From Rhizophagus clarus (taxonomy: Eukaryota > Glomeromycota > Glomeromycetes > Glomerales > Glomeraceae), in contig BLAL01000026.1 in NCBI GenBank assembly GCA_015698045.1, positions 186,001-250,000 on the forward strand: 64,000 nt of DNA, in the 5' to 3' direction. Under the pieces are notes generated by a model, which made no database searches, was not told the origin of the DNA, and was given only the letters and a program-made list of their open reading frames with translations. Below are positions 58,994 through 64,000 of the stretch, one piece after another (position 1 is the stretch's first letter; each line of letters opens with the position of its first letter). The translations under genes were made by a program, and so were the position numbers.

Positions 58994-60688
58994 TCAGTGA
59001 TGCTTCTTTCCTGAACCTTTCTTTTTTTTCTTTTTCTTGGGTTTCTTTTCGATCTGTTTCTTTCGGAAAGGGATGAGATAGTGTTCGGGACCTGAAAGAA
59101 AATAAACAATTTTAAAAATAAAAATTTTTAAAGTGGAAAATTTTTGCACATACCATTAGCTTCAACAATCTTTCCCTCATCAGAGTCTACGATCCATTGC
59201 ACCCATACATCCTTAAGTCTCTTTGTCACTCTTTTTATTCTTTCGGAGCAATCCCCAAGAAACAATACCGTACATGTCATAGCGTCAAAATCAAACACGC
59301 GGCCGAAACAGTCCAGAAAAAGCATTCCGTAGTTAAGTTCTCCAATTATGATAATATGATCGAAACCAAAATTTACAATTTCCTCAATAAAACCGATAAG
59401 TTCTTCTTTTATATAACTGATATAGTCTTCTTGATCTTCATCGTAGAGCTTAAAGCCAAGTGAGTTTGCAATGTAACAACGGTTGGAGTTCATAATTGTT
59501 TCAACTATAGTAGGTAAATTATTACGATACCCTTGTACTCCATCGCCCTCATCACTCGCCGACACTTGGCACACAGACGCATCGTCCTCGTTTTTCCAAA
59601 TCTTAGGTCGATCGTTCTGGAGTACAAGGTGACACAACTGTTTTTCTGCCCATGCATTGCCCTCAGGGGCAATGATGGGTTTTGGACTTGTCCAATTGGT
59701 TTTTTTAATTGGACAGTATTGGACAGTCCAAAACCAGTTTTGGACACAGTTTTGGACACAGTTTTGGACAGTCTAAAACTATTCAAAAATTCAAATTTTT
59801 ATTAAACTAAAAATAAAAAAAAAAGTAAGTAAATATCTAATGAATTAAATGGACAAGAAATCAATGTAAAATCACAAAATAATACCAAAAAAAATACCTT
59901 AATTTTAATTAATTATAATATTATTTTAATTATTGGCCAAAATTAGGCCAAAATCAGGCATAATTCTGGCCTGAATTAAATATTTAGTCATGTGATCTGT
60001 CCAAAACCTGTCCAATGGAAAAAAGGTTTTGGTTTTGGACAAGTTTTGGACAAGTTTTGGACAAATGTCCAAAACGTCCGATTGTCCAATTGCCCAACAC
60101 TGCTCAGGGGTATTGACTCGGAGCAATTGCCTCAATTGTAAGGGCAGAGCTCGGATTCTATTTGAACATTCCGAGCGCACCATAGGAGTGTCGGTATTGT
60201 TTTTACTCTCGCCGCCGCTACGCTCCGCTTGTCGATGGGTGTCTCTGGTCTCCCACTGCGAACCGATGCTCCAAACATGATTCGTATAATCTCCTCTTCT
60301 TCCAGCGAAATCGTCAAATTCACCGTTGATGGATGATTTCTCCGGTTCATTTCCTTAATAGTGATTTTGTCGATCAAGATGGCTTGCATTCTGGCAAGGT
60401 AACTTAACTTGCCTTGATAACTCATCCCCTCGAAACCCATCTTCATTATATAGTGTGCCCACAAGAGGCATATTACGTCCCAAATCGTTACCATTAGAAC
60501 TGGTCGACAAAAAGGTGTGCTTACCATAATGCCCGCGGTCCCGAATGACAATATGGCTCCTTGAGTTCTACATAAAAAAAAATTTGCTATATACATATTC
60601 TCTTTTCTGTCTTTCAAAAACTAAGATATTGTACTTGTAAGGTGTCACGAAAGAATCTATCAATCTTCTTGCCCATGGCTCTTCTCAT
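58994..60688 (-). pseudogene. Three-exon gene of unknown function, broken by a MITE and a stop
   Basis: Exon 1 (60,688-60,635) reads MRRAMGKKIDRFFRDTLQ. Exon 2 (60,567-59,154) joins in frame and reads NSRSHIVIRDRGHYGKH, LGRNMPLVGTLYNEDG, HVWSIGSQWETRDTH, and, beyond the MITE, GNAWAEKQLCHLVLQND, YIANSLGFKLYDEDQED and GELNYGMLFLDCFGRVFDFD. Exon 3 (59,091-58,994) adds GPEHYLIPFRKKQ and a Lys-rich, nuclear-signal-like tail. Both splice junctions keep this frame. It carries a TAA at 60,355-60,357 and a 433-bp MITE at 59,670-60,102; without the MITE and one target copy the frame is continuous there. GC content is clearly higher than its surroundings. I know no family for it. Confidence 0.6.
59670..60102. 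mobile_element. hAT-like MITE, 433 bp, perfect 8-bp duplication, in a coding exon
   Basis: The ends are CAATGATGGG and CCCAACACTG (read inward: CARTGWTGGG). CTCAGGGG is present at 59,662-59,669 and 60,103-60,110. Subterminal regions carry repeated TTTTGGACAAG and TTGTCCAA words; the centre holds TTGGCCAAAATTAGGCCAAA. It adds 441 bp, a multiple of three, but brings stops in the gene's frame. Confidence 0.9.
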
Positions 60689-61042
60689 TTATAATTCCCA
60701 AAGTTGGTTTGACTCGTCGCACAATTTGTAATATCCGAATATCAAACTATGTGGCGTAATGATGCTCTACAGAATCACAGTTTTATCGATCGGGTAGTCA
60801 CGCTGGATATCAGGTGATAAATATATTATACAAAATGACTTGCTACGATCGTGAACTTGAATTTATTGCAAGTAAGACAATATTCCAACTTATCTTGGGA
60901 ATACAACGGATCATAAGGGAACTGTCGTTTAGTTTTAGATGAGTAAACCTTTAAATATATTTATTTGCTTACATTATTTAAAAAGATATTTAAAATATTA
61001 TCTAATACAACTTTATCTTTATTATCTATTTACCTATTTATT

Positions 61043-62840
61043 TCACAAAGTAAAAGAATCATCTAAATATCTAAAGATATCAAAATTAATATTTTTAGAA
61101 ATTCGTTTGATATAATCAAAACTAAGATTACATCTAAATAATTGAACATTATTACGTTCTGTACGAGTGAGAAGATGATAAGTTACAAATGTTTCTGACT
61201 ATTAAAAGAATTTGGTCAATAATTAATATTTCTTTAAAAAAAATGTATGTTTAAATTTAATTTTTCAAACCTGTTGTAAAAGTAATATATAGGGAATCAA
61301 TGAATCCTGATAGATGCTTTGAAATATGGCAAAAATACGCTCCATCTCACTTGATTGGGGTCCTGTAAATTGTTCATTAAACTTTTATTTTACAAATTAG
61401 AAAAATTTTAATAAGATTATATTTTTCAAATTATATATTATTAAACATAATAAATGAACCTTTAGTGCATTGACTTCCTTTTTCCTTCTTTTCCGGGAAT
61501 GTTTCTGTTTTTCATGTTCCTTTGAAAAAAGATGTTTATCAAGGTTTTGCGGAATATAAGATGCAATAAATGCGGAAATTAACAAATATAACGACCATGT
61601 AGGCAATTGGTTTTCTTTGGATGCAAGAAATGTAGAAAATTATTAATACGTTTTATTTTTATTATAATTTGAGTTTTCAATTGCTTACCTATCAATGGTG
61701 TTATATGTTGCGAGTATAATCTATCTAACACCGATTCTATGTGTGGATTTAATTCATCGAATAAGAGCGAATAATCATTTCTTGATACTACCCATATCAG
61801 AGTAAATTTGTATTTAGCAATAATATAATAAAAATAGAAATTAAACTATACCGCTTACCTCTTTCCTCATTTACTGGCTGAATAAATTTTATATAAAGAT
61901 CCGGTATAACGCGGAATAAATCAATTAAGTCACAAGAATCTGAAAATACATCATATATATAACTGGCGAACAAACGATAAAGTTCAGCATCTTCATCTTT
62001 TGGACAAGTTTTCTCAAGAATCTGAATTACATCGCGTTATTAAATCTATTAAGGATTATATAAGAAATAACAGTATGAACATAGTAGAATAAGAAAGGAT
62101 ATTTTTTGAATATTCTGGAAAATATAATTGGATAGGCTCTGTTATTCCCGGATGTCTTCGAAATTTCTCCCATGGAACTTGTGTAATTAAGATTATACAA
62201 AGATTTGCACCAGTCTTAAACAAAAAAAAAAGAATCCGTAATAAGCAAAGAGTGTCAAATCTGTACATAAACTAATAAATTATATATTATTTACCCATTG
62301 AGGAAGATTTAAGAGTGCAGGCACTAAAGTTTGAGAAAAATTCCACAGTAATTCCGCGTTGTCAAATATCTATAAGTTAAAAGTAAGATTAAAGAAACAA
62401 TTGATTATAAATGAACATTTTGACTGTTGCCCCTACCAGATATCTAGTTTCTTCATTTGTTTCGCAAATAATTTGCAACATCGTGGCAAATTCATCGATA
62501 TTTTTACATTTATTTTTTTTACCGGTTAAGTGTTTTAATGAAACTTCAAATATATCTTCGGGTTGAAAATATATTTTACAGTTTAGGATCGAATAATTAA
62601 GTGCAGGAAACCCAATCTTGAACAGTTTCTTTACAATTTCAGTTTTTCCCAATGCTCTATTTCCATGTATAAAAATTGAATTTGGTGCTTTTTCTGCAGG
62701 CTATTTAACAAATAAATTTTAGAAATATTATATTTTTCGTTTATGTTGCTACGTACTTCACCAAACCAATTTATTAAAGCTTCAATTTGACGCGTTCTCC
62801 CAGGAAATTCTTCAACTAATTCGCTTATAGCGTTCGACAT
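61043..62840 (-). CDS. ORC5: Origin recognition complex subunit 5
   Basis: Nine exons on the minus strand: 62,840-62,757; 62,700-62,437; 62,369-62,295; 62,214-62,103; 62,035-61,859; 61,787-61,689; 61,614-61,460; 61,362-61,271; 61,198-61,043. The protein starts MSNAISELVEEFPGRTRQIE, has a Walker A loop GNRALGKT (exon 2), a Walker B IFDNAE (exon 3), VPWEKFRRHPGI and LYFPEYS (exon 4) and ends in NINFDIFRYLDDSFTL, close to human ORC5 throughout (memory). ORC5 is an AAA+ subunit of the complex that marks replication origins and loads MCM with CDC6. Intron 4 has AT-AC ends. The exon 7/8 join is one base out of frame with canonical sites, so that junction is unresolved. It is divergent from the uS10 gene, 148 bp away. 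Confidence 0.92.
62036..62102 (-). other. Probable U12-type AT-AC intron in ORC5
   Basis: On the minus strand the 67-bp intron starts ATATCCTTT, the U12 5' splice consensus, contains TCCTTAAT (U12 branch-site consensus TTCCTTRAY) about 13 nt before its end, and ends AAC. Removing it joins TCAAAA-A to GC-GATGTAATTCAG, giving EYSKSDVIQILEKTCP in frame (phase 1). No GT-AG pair in this interval joins the conserved ORC5 sequence in frame. The other ORC5 introns are GT-AG. Confidence 0.85.
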
Positions 62841-62988
62841 TTCTCAAAATTATTGAAACTATTATTGAACCGAATTTTGTCATCACTATTTAAATTGTAA
62901 TTCAAAATGTCGATCGATGCTTCAATGCTTACAGCAAAGTTGTATAGATCTGCAATAGATCGAAATTTAATATCTGATATTTCCGTAA
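62841..62988. promoter_or_regulatory. Shared divergent promoter region, ORC5 and mitochondrial uS10
   Basis: Only 148 bp separates the ORC5 start codon (minus strand) from the likely uS10 start codon (plus strand). It contains an upstream ATG at 62,907 opening a 31-codon frame that ends before the uS10 coding region, which could act as an upstream reading frame. No TATA box was recognised. Confidence 0.45.
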
Positions 62989-64000
62989 ATGTCGAGCGTC
63001 TTTAAATCAGCTATTACAAATGTAAGCTTTAAACGAAATACTTTACTAAATTTTTAAATTACTAGACATTTATTATTATTCTTATATGATAGAGTAAAAC
63101 TCGAAATTTGTTATTTTCAAGAATATCGAATTTACGTGGATATGTGTAATTACAAATTTCGATTCTGAACTTTTCTTGTTCTGTCAACATAAAAATTAAT
63201 TTTTCTTAAATTTATTAATAGAGTGGGTTCTAGAGATTTATTTGGAGAAAATCAGTTGCAAGCATTTGATCAAATTCAAAAACCTTTTGGAAAAATTGAT
63301 GGAGAAACGGATAACTCAGAAGAACAAATCGATCCAATTTATTTGGGTAAATAAATCTTTCAAATAATTATTCCGTAATTAATTTTCCTCACTTGTTATA
63401 TATATAATAATTAGAACCACAAAGAATTCCTCGAAAATATAATATAACCGTATGTCATATACATTTTCGATCATATATATTGGGTCCAATGGATTTTTTT
63501 GTTGATTTTGCACGTCGTGCAGCATTTTACCTTTCAATCCCATGTTCAGGTGTAGTTTATTTGCCGACACAAACAACACGATGGACAGTTCCAAGAGGAC
63601 CTTTTGTACATAAGAAATCTCAAGAAAATTTTGAAAGAAAAACTCATAAAAGGTTATTAACATTAAAAGATGCGAATAAAAATATCATTGATAAATTATT
63701 GTTATATTTAACTAAAAATTGTCCTCCCGGTATTGGTATGAGAGTAACTCGTTGGGAATGGGAAGAGTTAGGTGTAGGTAAAAGAATGCTAGAAAATGTT
63801 AAAACTAAAGAAGAATCTAGAATGTATTCCGATGTTGAAAAGAAATTTGTTGATGATGGAGATAAAAAAATCTTAAGTGTCGGTAGTATAGCTGATATAC
63901 TGATTAAGGGGATGAAAAAAGATTTATCTATGGATGATAATTTAAAGAAATCTTTAGAAGATGAAATTAATTCAAAACCAAAAGATAAAATGGAAATAAC
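62989..64000 (+). CDS. RSM10: Mitochondrial ribosomal protein uS10 (S10), runs off the window
   Basis: The last exon (63,415-64,000, still open) carries the uS10 core: VCHIHFRSYILGPMDFFVDF, VYLPTQTTRWTVPRGPFVHK, ENFERKTHKRLLTL and PPGIGMRVTRWEW, matching yeast Rsm10 and animal MRPS10 (memory), with a Lys/Asp-rich extension. A 68-bp intron (63,347-63,414) precedes it; the exon before that (from ~63,221) reads VGSRDLFGENQLQAFDQIQK. The first exon is probably 62,989-63,021, MSSVFKSAITN, a plausible mitochondrial presequence start with a strong GTAAGC donor. Its phase does not fit the next exon directly; a micro-exon such as 63,135-63,148 (after TTTTCAAG) would restore it, but this is unproven. 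The product acts in the small mitochondrial ribosomal subunit head. Confidence 0.88.

Noticed and set aside
59926-60183. Frame MVRSECSNRIRALPL running into the MITE as a separate gene
   Set aside because: It is the exon 2 frame of the three-exon gene continuing artificially into inserted MITE sequence.
62907-62999. ATG at 62,907 as the uS10 start
   Set aside because: Its frame stops at 62,999 before any exon with uS10 sequence; the ATG at 62,989 followed by a strong GTAAGC donor fits better.
1-64000. tRNA, rRNA and CRISPR arrays
   Set aside because: No B-box-like GGTTCRANYCC in a suitable cloverleaf, no rRNA signature and no regular short repeats with unique spacers were seen; the tandem arrays have similar spacers and belong to minisatellites.

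Overview
The window looks like nuclear DNA of a very AT-rich, transposon-laden fungus, most likely an arbuscular mycorrhizal fungus (Glomeromycotina, Rhizophagus-like). This is inferred from short (55-100 bp) AT-rich introns, LINE ORF1 and other repeat-family proteins of a style I remember from glomeromycete genomes (memory, not a search), and fungal-type ORC5 and mitochondrial uS10 genes. Only the last 5 kb is clearly ordinary host sequence; the first 58 kb is a nest of transposons, MITEs, LINE remains and tandem arrays.

Layout. 0-5.2 kb: a LINE ORF1 remnant, then a roughly 4 kb terminal-inverted-repeat (TIR) element with two genes tail to tail. The larger encodes a decayed DDE transposase whose motifs (D, D, CxxC, HxxxxH, E) follow the RAG1/Transib and CMC plan. 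5.2-17 kb: a Ty3/Gypsy fossil, two hAT fragments, two LINE ORF1 genes (one split by a small AGGACCCC-ended element with a perfect 8-bp target duplication) and minisatellites. 17-27.6 kb: TIR elements filled with tandem repeats, including a nested pair (hAT-like outside, AGGACCCC element inside) whose core is six copies of a 41-nt segment always bounded by splice-like AG and GTAAGG, and a pogo/Tigger transposon. 27.7-34.2 kb: a decayed repeat-family gene split by a nearly intact hAT transposon with a perfect 8-bp duplication. 34.2-58 kb: more AGGACCCC elements, hAT-like and Tc1/pogo-like MITEs, two LINE fragments, ~172-180-bp satellites and further arrays of splice-site-bearing modules.

59-64 kb: a three-exon gene of unknown function broken by a 433-bp hAT-like MITE and a stop codon; a nine-exon ORC5 gene (minus strand) with what looks like a U12-type AT-AC intron; and, divergently, the mitochondrial ribosomal protein uS10 gene (plus strand), which runs off the window end.

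Three points deserve most attention: the RAG1/Transib- or CMC-like element at 1.1-5.1 kb, the dispersed arrays of exon-like modules with branch-point, polypyrimidine, AG and GT signals, and the AT-AC intron in ORC5. Exon boundaries were placed by eye and family calls come from remembered motifs; no search was run.
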